From Scylla paramamosain (Eukaryota; Arthropoda; Malacostraca; Decapoda; Portunidae): a DNA stretch of 64,000 nucleotides. Shown here piece after piece: positions 34,697 to 48,229 of the stretch (the stretch's first letter is position 1; the number at the start of each line of letters is the position of its first letter). Position numbers and translations under genes: made by a program. A model generated the notes under the pieces. It was not told the origin of the DNA, did no database searches, and saw only the letters and a program-made list of their open reading frames with translations. The DNA lies in assembly GCF_035594125.1 (NCBI RefSeq), contig NW_026973715.1, positions 165,001 to 229,000 of the forward strand, in the 5' to 3' direction.

Positions 34697-36987
34697 TGCT
34701 TACCATGATGGTGAATACAATGAGACAGTGGGTGAACGAACTTACAAGATACAAAGAAGAAGAACCATCACAGTTGGACTTAGTGTTTACAAAAAATCCC
34801 AGAAAGTAGATCAAGTATACATTGTCTGAGTCCACTGGGAAGAAGTGATCATGTGACAATAGAAGTAATGCCACAGGAGGAAAATTGTTGCACAGGAATG
34901 AACAATTTTGAAATGGGAGACAACTATTCTAAGGCAAACTTTGCAGAACTTAATAAATTTTATGGAAAAATTAACTGGAAGAACTATTTAAAAGTAAAGT
35001 AGTGCAAGAAAAATGAGATATTTTTGAGTAAGTATAGAGAGGGGGTGCAACAGTTTGTGCCAAGTTATAAAGTGTAAATTGGGAAGCATAAATGGTATAA
35101 TGGCAGGTGAGTAGAAGCAAAAAGAAAAAAGGACAGGGCTTGGAGGAAATGATGAGACAACTGAACACAAATACTAGGGAAGAATACAGAAAGGCAAGGA
35201 ATGAATATGGTATAATAAGAAAAGAAGAAGAAAGAAATTTGAAAGTGAGATAATAAGAAAATGCAAGGAAGAGCCCAAACTCTTCTACAGATACATAAAC
35301 AGGAAAATGAAACATAGGGATGACATAAACAAGTTAAGAAGAGAAGGAAGAACTTATGAAACTACTGAGGAGATGAGTGAACTAATGAATGAGAGTTTTC
35401 AGTCCACATTTACAAAGGAAACTGATTTTGTGGCACTGAAAGTGGTATCACAGAATGAGGGAATACAGGAAATACAAGTAAAGAGACAACAAATCAAGAA
35501 ACTGCTGAAGAGCTGGATGTTAGAAAAGCTGTGGGACCAGATCAAGTAAATGGATGGATATTAAAAGAATGCAGAGAACAAATGGAAAAACCCATATGGG
35601 ATATAATTAACAGCTTGTTGAGAGAAGAAAAAGTACCAAGGGAATGGAAAAGAGCTAACAAAGTCCCAATATACAAACAGGGAAGTTAAATGGAACCATT
35701 GAATTACAGACTAGTGTCACTAACAAGTATTGTAAGCAAGCTTTGTGAAATAGTGATTAAAGACAGATGGTGCAGTATTTAGAAGATGAAAAGATAATTA
35801 CAGAAAAGCAATTTGGATTCAGGAAAGGGATATCCTGTGTCACAAATCTACTGAGCTTCTGTACAAGAGTAATAGATGGAGTGCAAGAGAGGGATGGATG
35901 GGTTTGTGCAGTACACCTGGATCTCTAAAAAAGCATTTGATAAAGTTCCACACAAAAGTCTTATGTGGAAGTCAGAGAATGAAGGAGGGCTAAAGGGAGC
36001 AATGTTGAGATAGAAGATTATTGACAAGGGAGGGAATTGAGAACAGTAATCAGAGACGCTAATTCAAGTTGGCGCAAAGTGACAAGTGGGGTACCACAAG
36101 GATCTGTGTTGGCACCTATTATGTTTCAAATATATGTAAATGATATGACAGAGGATCTAAATAGTTATATAAACCTTTTTGCTGATGATGCAAAAATAAT
36201 GAAAATAGTAAGGGATGAAAATGACTGCAAGGAGTTACAAAAGGATATTGACAAGATACATACATAGAGCCAAAGATGGAAACTAGAATTCAATGCCAGA
36301 AAATGCCATGTGTTGGAAATAGGAAAAAGTAAAAAGATATCTTCATTGAATTACAAAATGGAAAGAGAAATAATAACAAAAAATTCATGAAGAAAAAGAA
36401 GGCACATAAACATAATATTTGGCTCTACATACAGCCTTTTAACAGACATTAGGGTGGCATTTAACTATTTAGATAGAGAAATAATGAAGAAAATTATAAC
36501 AAGAATGATATAACCTAAATTGGAGCACGCAGCGTTAGTTTGGGGTCCAAATAGGAAAAAAAGATATACAGAAACTGGAAAGAATACAGAGGATAGCAAC
36601 AAAGATGGTACCAGAACTGAAAGACTTAAGCTATGAAGAAAGACTTGAAGAGATGGGATTACCAACGCTACAAGAGAGAAGAATAAGAGGAGACCTGATA
36701 ACAATGTACAAATTAGTAAACAATATAGGAAGAATAGACAGAATTGACTTGCTATCACAGATGGAGGAGGGAGAGAGATGGGTGAGGGGACATGGGAAGA
36801 AAATAAAGAAGAGTGGATGTTTGAGCGGCACCAAGAAATGCAGCTTCCTGTATCAAACTATTGAAATCTGGAATGATTTGAAGGAAGAGGTGGTTGTGGC
36901 AAACAGTGTACACATGTTTAAAGAGAAACTGGATAAATATGGTTATGGAGACAGGACAAAATAAACTTTGGCTTGTGCCCTGTACAA
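34697..36987 (+). mobile_element. NLR-B copy 4, right part (end of endonuclease and RT)
   Basis: Resumes with NTMRQWVNELTRYK and QLDLVFTKNPR (end of the endonuclease). The linker and RT follow: ETTEEMSELMNESFQSTF, LNYRLVSLTSIVSKLCE, QFGFRKGISCVTNLLSF, KAFDKVPHKSL, GVPQGSVLAPIMF and NLFADDAKIMK (about 36,175). C-terminal blocks are VPELKDLSYEERLEEMGLPT and VHMFKEKLDKYGYGDRTK, ending at 36,962. Many stops and frameshifts are present (near 35,060, 35,160, 35,690, 35,930, 36,265 and 36,390). The 3' UTR reaches ACAATGC and then (AC)n at 36,988. Confidence 0.93.
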
Positions 36988-36988
36988 T

Positions 36989-37027
<39 letters not shown>
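36988..37027. repeat. (CA)n at NLR-B copy 4 3' end
   Basis: A perfect CA tract directly after the NLR-B 3' UTR. Confidence 0.96.
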
Positions 37028-37029
<2 letters not shown>

Positions 37030-37094
37030 TACCAACATCACCCTATTCACGTCATACATTATACAACTTCATAAACAGTGTTTCTCATCTGTTT

Positions 37095-37294
37095 GAGAAT
37101 AAAATAGAGTGGATGTTTGAGCTACATCAAGAAATAGTTTCCCGTATCGAACTCTTGAAATCTGGAATGATTCGAAGAAAGAAGTGGTTTTGGCAAACGG
37201 TGTACACATGTTTAAAGAGAAACTGAATAAGCATGGTTATGGAGACAGGACGAAATGAACTTTGGCTCGTGCCCTGTACAATACAACTAGGTAA

Positions 37295-37375
<81 letters not shown>
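37095..37375 (+). mobile_element. NLR-B copy 5, 3' end only, with (AC)n tail
   Basis: A second NLR-B terminus directly downstream of copy 4. It starts GTGGATGTTTGAGC (compare 36,813) and runs through FKEKLNKHGYGDRTK-type sequence, the stop at 37,256 and the 3' UTR. It ends with ACAACTAGGTAAATAC and then (AC)n from 37,298 to 37,373. It is either a short 5'-truncated insertion or a tandem duplication of the copy 4 end. Confidence 0.88.
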
Positions 37376-37377
<2 letters not shown>

Positions 37378-37441
37378 TCAATGTCACCCAGTTCATATTA
37401 CCATGCATTATATAACATCATAAACAATGTCAAACAATGTT

Positions 37442-37702
37442 TCACATCCATTTCTGATGTTTTTTCACATTTTCCTCATGTGCTGGTGAGTCTTGTGATG
37501 CCCACTTCGTCACAAAACTTCTTAGCCACTCCATTGCCTTCTTGTTTACTGTATAAAACTTTGTGCTCTTGTTATTTATTACATTAATATGCTCTTTTAC
37601 CATGTTAATGAGGATTTCCTTATCAAAAAATGATAAAGGAGTAGCCCAACAAACCGTCACTTCTTTGCTTGTTGCCATGGTGACTGCAGCAGATGTAAAC
37701 AA
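37442..37702 (-). pseudogene. Myb/SANT-like DNA-binding domain fragment
   Basis: A minus-strand open frame of 86 codons. It reads MATSKEVTVCWATPLSFFDK, then EILINMVKEHINVINNKSTK, then KKAMEWLRSFVTKW. The spacing F...E...L...V..H..VI.NK.T......K..AW matches the Myb/SANT-like domain found in NAIF1/MSANTD/apontic-type regulators and in the companion ORF of Harbinger elements. Only the domain is present and no exon structure was resolved. It may be a fragment of a retrocopy, a host gene exon, or a Harbinger DNA-binding ORF. Confidence 0.45.
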
Positions 37703-38419
<717 letters not shown>

Positions 38420-38567
38420 AATCGGAGTACAAAAAACTATTGAGCTTATGACAACACTAAATCAGTGCCTAATATTAGCCAGCATGAATGAAATATTTTC
38501 ATATTGTTTATGCAGCTTCTTCAAATGCTGGATGCAGACACTTATTCGTATTTCATTATACCATAAT

Positions 38568-39590
38568 TAATGGCTTATAAGACACATGGACTCAATAAGA
38601 CGCACCTCAGTTTGGGCAGGCATAAAAAAAAAAAAAAAAAGGTAAGTAAACAGGTTTAAGCTCTGAATATGAAGTGGAGGGTTTCACCTGACATTTGAAG
38701 CCCTCTTATATGTATTCAGATCCTTATTAGATCTCAATATTTTACATTTAAAAAACCTTAATATTTGCTAGGACCTACCAACACTAGTACTTAGACTAAT
38801 CCTGCTGTGAGATGTAAACAAGTGTGGCATAGACAGTGACATTGTCAGAGGCCAGATTGTAATAAAGTTTGTACATCACATTTTTTTATCATCATTCTAC
38901 AAATGATCCTAGTTGTATATTTTAGTACATTTTCAAAGCATAAGGATGTGTGAAAACAGATTCACCTTATTCTCTACAATGTATTTTTATTTGAAATATT
39001 CAGTACAAACCATCACCATGAGTCGCCCTACTTCATGACACTCTCTTCACTTATAAAATCTTTTATTTTGTTAGGTAGTAAGCTATTTTTAAGAATGCAA
39101 TAGTTTCTCATTAGCTTCTAGTTTTGTTGAACATGTATGCAAGGTAAGAATCTTAAAAGATAGGTACAATTCCAGTTGTATGGAGGTGTGTCTTACCTCA
39201 AGGAATAATGGCATCATACTAAGAAACGCAGTGAATCCTGCAATTGTCACCAGGTTTGGTTTGCAACCAACTGCAAGTTTGTTTTGGTACATGAAATGTA
39301 AGAGTCATCACCTAATTTCTTCCTGACTGGTGTTATTTTATGTGAATTACTAGTAAGTATGACCTGTTATGCATTGTTATCTTGTAAAAAAGAATTGTTT
39401 TTGTGGTATAGAATTGATCATCACTTTGTTTATGTATGTGAAGATGTTTGGGATTTGATCGAAGGGCCACTGTTGCCACAGACTTACCACTGGCCACTGT
39501 CCCAAAGCTGAACCTTTGTCTTATAAGATGCAGGCTCATTTTCTGAGACATTTTTGGGGGAGAAAAAAGGTGCGTTTTATGTCATCAAAA
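38568..39590. mobile_element. Possible degenerate DNA transposon with TTATAAGAC ends
   Basis: TTATAAGACACATGG and AATAAGACGCACC occur at the left. Inverted counterparts (GGTGCGTTTTATG and GTCTTATAAGATG) occur at the right near 39,520-39,580. Such AAGACGCACC ends are common on old DNA transposons. The ends match only partly and no transposase was recognised between them. Low confidence. Confidence 0.3.
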
Positions 39591-39988
39591 ATAATATTTT
39601 GCTCATTCGTAGATATCATTTGCAAGACTTCCAAAATAATGTTAATGATTGCATACATATTTTAAACATTTGCAACATGCATTCTGGAGCCAGTTCCCAC
39701 CCAGTCCTTCTCACCACCTCTCCCACCACACTGCTCTTCTCCACTCAGTGTTATTACTCCACATCCACAGGCCATCACTAGCAGACCTCTTGGGTGGTTT
39801 CCAAGACCCCAGCTTGGCCTTCAAGACACTTAACCATACCAGGGTCTTCCTCCAGCAGCTCACCAGAATATAACTGGATAACTTGCCTGCTGCCAGCACC
39901 TCCAGGCCTCTAGAGGTTGTGGCACCACAGCCTGCACAGCCCCTCAAATCCCCAACAAGAACAAGAACACAACAGGGTAGTGGGAGTG

Positions 39989-40161
39989 ATGGCTTCAAGA
40001 CACACTGCCACTGTACAGGGCAGCTGTTACTCTTGTACATCATGTGCTGCTTACAAGACTGTGCCTAAAAATCTGAGAGGAAAAAGTAAAAGCTCACAGG
40101 ACTGGTTGACGAGACAGCTAAATGACCCTTATGTGAAGTTGACCAAGCAACATCAGCGCAG
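39989..40161 (+). CDS. MRM2: MRM2-like mitochondrial rRNA methyltransferase, first coding exon
   Basis: From ATG 39,989 the frame runs 57 codons plus two bases to a GTGAGT donor at 40,162. The start is basic, Ser/Thr-rich and compatible with a mitochondrial targeting peptide. It then reads VPKNLRGKSKSSQDWLTRQL and NDPYVKLTKQHQR. The KSSQxWLxRQLxDPYVxxAK block is the conserved segment immediately before YRCRSAFKLLE in MRM2 (FtsJ-type 2'-O-methyltransferase of mitochondrial 16S/21S rRNA). The phase-2 end fits continuation into that block. I could not find the YRCRSAF exon downstream in this window, so the SAM-binding core is missing here. It may be a partial duplication, a gene with a very long first intron, or a misjoined scaffold. 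Confidence 0.65.
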
Positions 40162-41404
<1,243 letters not shown>

Positions 41405-41408
41405 TCCA

Positions 41409-41436
<28 letters not shown>
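41409..41436. repeat. (GT)n at NLR-B copy 6 3' end
   Basis: A perfect GT tract ending in TATATTTACCTAGTTGTGTG, the reverse complement of the NLR-B terminal motif. Confidence 0.95.
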
Positions 41437-41439
<3 letters not shown>

Positions 41440-42721
41440 TTACCTAGTTGTGTGTATCTAGTTGTGGTGTACGGGAGGGGAGTAATCTCATAGTACAGCG
41501 TCTCTATATCTATCAGTTTGGTTTTAAAAGCACTGACAGTTTCGGCATTGACAACGTCTTCACTGAGTTCATTCCATTTGTTCTCATTTCAGTGAGGAAA
41601 ACTATACTTCTTAATGTCTCTTCTACAGTTAACTTTCTTCAACTTCTTGCTGTGACCCCTTGTACTCTCTGTGTCTAAATTTATAAAAACCTTCTTTCTT
41701 CACATTTTCCATACCATTTATCATTCTATAGATGTTTATTAAATCTCCTCTCTCTCTCCTATTTTCAAGGGTAGGAATTTCCAACATTCTTAATCTCTCT
41801 TCATAGGTCAATTTACTCAACTCTGAAACCATCTTAGTGACTGCTCTTTATGCTTTTTCTAATTTTATAATATTCCTCTTTGTATGATGAGACCACACCA
41901 CTGCTGCATATTCCAATCTTAGTCTTATCATGGAAATCAACAACTTTTTATCATTTTTTCTTCCAATTATGAGTGCCATTCTTATTCTTTTTAACAATTT
42001 CACTGTCTCCAGTAATTTTATCAATGTGTCAAATTTTCAGTAACTGTTACTCCCAAATCTACTTCCTCTTTTGACTTCTTTAACTTCACACCATCCATAT
42101 CATAATAATATTGTATTCTTTTCTTACTCTTACCAAACTCCATTACTTTGCATTTACTGAAATGGAATTCCATTTGCCAAGATTTACTCCATCTATTTAT
42201 CTTATTTACATCATCTTGCAGTACCATACAGTCATTTACATTATCTATCCTTCTCATCAGTTTAGCATCATCTGCAAATAAGTTCATATAACTATCTGTT
42301 TCTTCATTTATGTCGTTCACATATATTACAAACTTTATCGGTCCTAAAACTGACCCCTGTGGGACACCACTAGTTACTTTTAGCCAAGATGAATTCTGGT
42401 CTTGTATTACAGTTCTCATCTCTCTATCATCCAGATAATCCTCCATTCACTCCAGCTGTCTTCCTCCAAATTTTCCATAATTTTTTAATCTTCCTTAGCA
42501 ATCTTTGGGATGTACTTTGCTTTCTTCAAGTCTAAGTAGACACCATCCGCCCATCCGTCTCTCTCCTGCACAATATTAACTATCCTTGAATGAAAGGACA
42601 GTAAGTTTATGGAGCATGATCTTCCCCTTTTAAATCCAAATTGACAATTTACTAAAACTTCATCTTTTTCCAGGTGTTCCATCCATCTTTCCTTTATTGT
42701 TCTTTCACATAATTTTCCTTC
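41437..42721 (-). mobile_element. NLR-B copy 6, 3' part (RT)
   Basis: On the minus strand, from 42,721 downward: GKLCERTIKERWMEHLEKDE, QFGFKRGRSCSINLLSFHSR, ADGVYLDLKKA (the rest of the palm block damaged), MEDYLDDREMRTVIQ, GVPQGSVLGPIKFVIYVND, NLFADDAKLMRRID (about 42,280) and EFHFSKCKVMEFGKS. It then passes through a shifted C-terminal region (VSELSKLTYEERLRMLEIPT, 41,830) to the 3' UTR and its terminal repeat motif. It is interrupted upstream at 42,722 by an NLR-A insertion. The 5' part continues at 46,034. Confidence 0.93.
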
Positions 42722-45700
42722 AGGAGGAGGCAGTAGACACCTGCTAAAACAATAATTACTCCCAGTGAGGTCTAAAGCACTGGATCAGGGGGTACTGTGA
42801 ACTTATCATTAAACCTACCTGTGATCTCACTGAACTTTTCCTTTTGTGTCTCACAACACAAGGGGGCAGTCACAGCCTGCCCTATAAAGACAACTCTCTT
42901 CCTCCACACAAAACTACAAGCACCTAATAACACACACAACCTTCACTCAAAATTTCAAAATTCATGGCAACTCCTACACCAGCTTTGGAGTCCTCATCTG
43001 GGGAGGGGACCACAAATGTCCCCTGGTTGGACTGCTCTGCTGATGACGCCCTTAAGTATCTTGACACCCCCTCAATTTTTTCTTCATTTACTTCTGCAAC
43101 ATTTGTGATCTAAGATCTAATTTTCAGTCTGTAGAACACCACCTCTCCTCTTCTAAACATCATCTTCTTTTCCTCACTGATACTCAGGTGCCTGAGGCAA
43201 CTGACAGTAGCCCTTTTTCTGTTCCCTCCTACTTTCTCTATCCTCATTTTCAATCCAAAGCTGGATGTTGCATTTATGTGCGCAACAATTTAACCTGCTC
43301 TCATGTCCATGCTCTTGAATCTTCCGAGTTTTCCACTATCTGGCTACGACTACAGAGTCACTCTCAAACTAAATTTATCTGTGCTGTATATCTCTCACCT
43401 AACTCCTCTGATTATAAGAAATTCTTTGACTACTTAACTTCCAAAGTGGAGCACATTCTGACACTCTTCCCTTTTTGCAGAGATCTCCATTCTTGGAGAC
43501 TTCAGTGTTCACCACCAGCTTTGGCTTTCCTCTCCCTTCACTGACCATCCTGGTGAATTAGCCTTCAACTTTGCTATGCTCTACGACCTAGAGCAATTGG
43601 TGCAACACCCTACTTGTATTTCTGACCGTCTTGGAGATATGCCCAACATTCTTGACTTCTTCCTGACCTCTAATCCTTCTGTTTATGCTGTCATCCTCTC
43701 TATTCCATTGAGCTCCTCCGATCACAGTCTCATATCTGTATCTTGTCCTATCACTCCAATCCCTCCTCAGCATCCCCCTAAGCAAAGGTGCCTCTGGCAT
43801 TTTGCCTCTGCTAGTTGGGGGGACCTGAGGAGGTATTTTGCTGATTTTCCTTGGAATGACTACTGCTTCTGTGTCAGAGACCCGTCTTTGTGCTCTGAAT
43901 GCATAACAGAGGTGATAGTGTCTGGCATGGAGGCATACATTCATTCCTCTCTCTTTTTCTCGGACTAAACCTTCCAAACCTTGGTTGAACACAGCTTGTT
44001 CTCGTGCTATACATGATAGAGAGGTGGCCCACAAAAGGTACTTAGCCTTCCATCACCAGAATCTCATGCACTTTATATTTCTGTCCGGAACCATGCCAAA
44101 TCTGTTCTCCATCTAGTCAAAAACTCCTTCATTAATAGAAAGTGTCAAAATTTTTCAAGATCTAACTACCCTCATGACTCTCTGACATCTAGCCAAAAAT
44201 ATCTCCTGGCATCTAGCCAAAAATATCTTCAATAACTTTGCTTCTTCTTCTTCTTTCCCTCCTTTATTTCAACCAGATAGCACCACTACCATCACATCTA
44301 TTTCTAAAGCTGAACTCTTTGCTCAAACCTTTGCTAAAAACTCTACCTTGAACGATTCTGGGCTTGTTCCTCCCTCTCCTCCACCCTCTAACTACTTCAT
44401 GCTACCTATTAAAATTCTTCACAATGATGTTTTCCATGCCCTTGCTGGCCTAAACCCTTGAAAGGCTTATGGACCTGATGGGGTCCCTCCTATTGTTCTC
44501 CGAAACTGTGCCTCCGCGCTTGCACCTTGCCTAGTCAAACTCTTTCAGCACTGTCTGTCAACATCTACTTTTCCTTCTTGCTGAAAGTTTGCCTACATTC
44601 AGCCTGTTCCTAAAAAGGGCGACTGTTCTAATCCCTCAAACTACTGTCCTATTGCTTTAATTTCCTGCCTATCTAAAGTTTTTTAATCTATCCTCAACAG
44701 GAAGATACTTAAACATCTGTCACTTCACAAACTTCTATCTGATTGCCAGTATGGGTTCCGTCAAAGCCGCTCTACTGGTGATCCTCTGGCTTTCCTTACT
44801 GAGTCTTGGTCATCCTCTTTTAGAGATTTTGGTGAAACTTTTGTTGTTGCCTTGGACATATCAAAAGCTCCTGATAGAGTCTGGCACAAAGTCTTGATTT
44901 CCAAATTACCCCCCTATGGCTTCTATCTTTCTCTCAAGTTTCCTTTCTGACCGTTCTATTGCTGCTGTGGTAGACGGTCACTGTTCTTCTCCTAAATCTA
45001 TTAACAGTGGTGTTCCTCAGGGTTCTGTCCTGTCACCCACTCTCTTTTTATTATTCATCAATGACCTTGTAAATCAAATTTCCTACCCTATCCACTCCTA
45101 CGCTGATGATACCACCCTGCACTTTTCCATGTCTTTTTATAGACGTCCAACCCTTCAGGAGGTAAACATTTCATGCAGGGAAGCCACAGAACGCCTGACT
45201 TCTGATCTTTCTAAAATTTCTGATTGGGGCAGAGCAAACTTGGTATTGTTCAATGCCTCAATAACTCAATTCCTCCATCTATCAACTCGACACAATCTTC
45301 CAGACAACTATCCCCTCTTCTTCAGTGACACTCAACTGTCCCCCTCTTCTACACTGAACATCCTTGGTCTGTCCTTTACTTATAATCTGAACTGGAAACT
45401 TCACATCTCATCTCTAGCTAAAACAGCTTCTATGAAGTTAGGTGTTCTGAGATGTCTCTGCCAGTTTTTCTCATCCCCCCAGCTGCTAACTCTGTACAAG
45501 GGCCTTATCCGTCCATGTATGGAGAATGCTTCACATGTCTGGGGAGGTTCCACTCATGCCGCTCTTCTAGACAGGGTGGAATAAAAAAGTTTTCGTCTCA
45601 TCAACTCCTCTCCTCTAACTGACTGTCTTCAGCCTTTCTCATCGCCGCAATGTTGCATCTCTAGCTGTCTTCTACCGCTATTTTCATGCTAACTGCTTTT

Positions 45701-46033
45701 CTGATCTTGCTAACTGCATGCCTCCCCTCCTCCCATAGCCTTGCTGCACAAGACTCTTCTTTCTCTCACCCCTATTCTGTCCACCTCTCTAATGCAAGAG
45801 TTAACCAGTATACTCAATTATTGATCCCTTTCTTTGGTAAACTCTGGAACTCCCTGTCTGCTTCTGTATTTCCACCTTCCTATGAATTGAATTCCTTCAA
45901 GAGGGAGGTTTCAAGACACTTATCCTTCAATTTTTTTTACTTTTCTGGGACTGGCATCTCGGTGGGCTTTTTTTTTTTTTATTGGATTTTCGTTGCCCTT
46001 GGCCAGTGTCCCTCCTACATAAAAAAAAAAAAA
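42722..46033 (+). mobile_element. Full-length NLR-A nested in NLR-B copy 6
   Basis: A 3.3-kb element on the plus strand. The conserved 5' end (GGAGGCAGTAGACACCTGC) is at 42,727 and the leader follows. The ORF starts at ATG 42,964 (MATPTPALESSSGEG). The endonuclease ([33 protein letters not shown], then [11 protein letters not shown] with the SDH motif at about 43,715) is interrupted by frameshifts near 43,080 and 43,480. The pre-RT LNP*KAYGPDGVPP carries a stop at 44,459. The RT has GFRQSRSTGDPLAF, ALDISKAPDRVWHK, GVPQGSVLSPTLF and SYADDTTLHF (about 45,100). The C-terminus WNSLSASVFPPSYE is followed by a 3' UTR ending TCCTACATAAAAAAAAAAAA. The palm motif shows AFD changed to APD. This is a dead copy but complete in extent. 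Confidence 0.95.
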
Positions 46034-47706
46034 CACTATTCAAGGACACTGGTCTATATTTTAGTGTATTTTCCTTATTTCCTCTTTTGTATGTTGGTGT
46101 AATATTTGTTCTTTTCCAGTCTTTTGGTTCTCTTCCCTGTGATAGTGATGTCACCACTAGACTGAATTTTATCAGGCAGTTGTTCTGTACATTCCTTCAA
46201 TATCTTGTTTGGTACTCCATCTGGATCAGATGCTTTAATTACTTCAAGTTCTTCCATCATTTTAAGTATTTCCTCATAACTGACTGGGACTGCACTCAGT
46301 ATATATCTCACCAACTTATCCCTTCCAGCATCAAACTCCCCTTCCACAGTAAATAACAATCTGAAACTATTGTTCATAACCTCCACCATGTCCTGTTTGG
46401 TTTCATTTATACACTTATCTTTTATATCTCTTTTATAGTTTCTTCTCTCCATTCTTATTATCTCAATGTACTTGTTTCTAGCATCAATATATTCCTCCCA
46501 TCTGCTCTCAGTTTTCCTCTTCTTCCATCTATTCCAACCATTTGATTTACAATTTGTAGTTTCTTTGCATTATGTATTGAACCATTCTTTACCCTTTCTA
46601 CATCTCACTCCTCCTTTAGGTACAAATTTCTCCACAGCAGAATTATATTTCCTTATAAATTCATCTCATTTTCTGGAACATCTACATCTTCAAAGTCTTT
46701 CCAGCCCATGGCAACAAACTACTTTCTTAATTTTTCAAAATCATCTTTACTATATTTAAATCTTCTTACCTTATAATTTTCATCAGTGATTACATTTTCA
46801 TTTTTCAAATTAAATTCCATCAACATGTGGTCACTTTTACCTAGAGGGCTATCATAGTGTATTGTTTCAATAATTTCCATGTCCTTGGTAAACACTAAAT
46901 CAAGTCTTGATGGTTTATCTCTTCCACTAAATCTTATATCACAGTCTACCCACTGAGTCATCAAGTTTTCCACTGTTCAGGTTAACAGTCTATTACTCCA
47001 TGAGGTCTCACTTCTATTAGTTGTCAGTGTTTCCCACTTTATCTCCTTACAATTAAAATCACCAACAATAACTATATCACTACTTTCCATCACTATCTTT
47101 TCAAGACCTTTTAACACATCTACCAACGTCTCTTCGTGTTCTTCTTTTTGCCAAGCATTGGTCACAGGTGGCACATACACTCCTACATAATTCATTATCC
47201 TTTCTTTTCCACTTCTAATCATCACTTGTAGAATTTCAGACTTGTCTTCACTTTTTATTACCCTCTCCACTTCAACACACTTTTTAATCAGAATGATCAC
47301 TCCCCCCTCCTCCCTTGTCACTTCTGTTTTTCATCCATAAATCATATTTACCAGTGTCAGGAGTTCCCCATTCATTTTTCCATTTTGTCTCACATAATAC
47401 AGCAACATCCGGTGCGGTTCTGTTTAATAACTCATTTAATTCCATCTTTGTTGACATTAATCCATTTACATTAGTATAACATACTGTTTGATGTACCATT
47501 TCTTTATTCTCATGTCTCTTACTCTTCAGAAAAACTTCTCTTTTTGTTGTTTGTCTTTTTGTTTAGCCTCATTTATCAGCTCCTTTTGCTTCAACCTTTC
47601 AATCTCATCCATATCCCTGTTTATCCATACATTTTTATATTCTTCATCTCCAGACAACCTCCAAGACCCACTAATTACCTCTTCTGCTTGTACCTACATT
47701 GCAAAC

Positions 47707-47707
<1 letters not shown>
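46034..47707 (-). mobile_element. NLR-B copy 6, 5' part (endonuclease and ORF1 end)
   Basis: On the minus strand the ORF1 C-terminus (WINRDMDEIERLKQKELINE, then EKFF, stop) lies at about 47,650-47,520. Then come VCYTNVNGLMSTKMELNELL (47,480), CETKWKNEWGTPDTGKYDLW, YVGVYVPPVTNAW, DIVIVGDFNCKEIKWE (catalytic GDFN, about 47,060), RLDLVFTKDMEIIETIHYDS and LGKSDHMLMEFNL (SDH). The linker and LKYRPVSLNSV end at 46,034, exactly where the reading resumes at 42,721 across the NLR-A insertion. A (GT)n tract bounds the 5' side at 47,708. Confidence 0.93.
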
Positions 47708-47758
<51 letters not shown>

Positions 47759-47791
47759 AGATATACACACAGCTCTGCAACACACACTTGT

Positions 47792-47864
<73 letters not shown>
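47708..47864. repeat. (GT)n and (CA)n microsatellites
   Basis: GT tract 47,708-47,758 and CA tract about 47,793-47,864. They are mutually complementary, so the pair could form a 70-base-scale stem. Confidence 0.97.
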
Positions 47865-47868
<4 letters not shown>

Positions 47869-47956
47869 CCAAATCAGGCAGTTAAAAAATTAAAGACCTG
47901 TTGTTGTTTGAGATCCCTTACCACTCCCTGTACTCTCCTTTTGTCTCATCCCACAG

Positions 47957-48176
47957 GCATTGTCCATGATGCTTCCTTTGTTGTGGTTCCATCATGGCAG
48001 GCATGGAAGTGCCTCTCACTGCATCACCGCCTCATGATCATTGAGAGCATGGACACAGACACTGAGGTGCGGCGCCTCTCCCCCATCACCCTCATTGCCA
48101 ACACAAGCCACTTTTTTTTTTTATCTTGTCCTTATAAATCTATTTACCAGATTGTCAATTCCACATGGGATTTTTT
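47957..48176 (+). CDS. PKHD1L1: Fibrocystin-L-like exon (IESMDxDT...RRLSP block)
   Basis: After a pyrimidine-rich CCCACAG acceptor the frame reads IVHDASFVVVPSWQAWKCLS, then LHHRLMIIESMDTDTEVRRL and SPITLIAN. This matches the segment of PKHD1/PKHD1L1 proteins that lies after the parallel beta-helix and just before the GYVDLLNG block. Conserved coding similarity ends near 48,102, where no GT follows. The first strong donor is GTGAGT at 48,177, beyond a T10 run, and reading through adds about 24 unconserved residues. A phase-compatible join uses the acceptor CCCTAG (48,235-48,236) of the next exon. Alternatively the original donor is lost. Confidence 0.75.
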
Positions 48177-48195
48177 GTGAGTGTTACTAATGCCT

Positions 48196-48227
48196 TCTCC
48201 TCCTCCTCCTCCTCCTCCTCCTCCTCC
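48196..48227. repeat. (TCC)n tract acting as a polypyrimidine tract
   Basis: A perfect TCC microsatellite immediately followed by the AG acceptor of the next exon. Confidence 0.9.
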
Positions 48228-48229
48228 AG

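Noticed and set aside
43588..44034. Minus-strand 148-codon frame inside the nested NLR-A
   Set aside because: Antisense shadow of the NLR-A endonuclease region.
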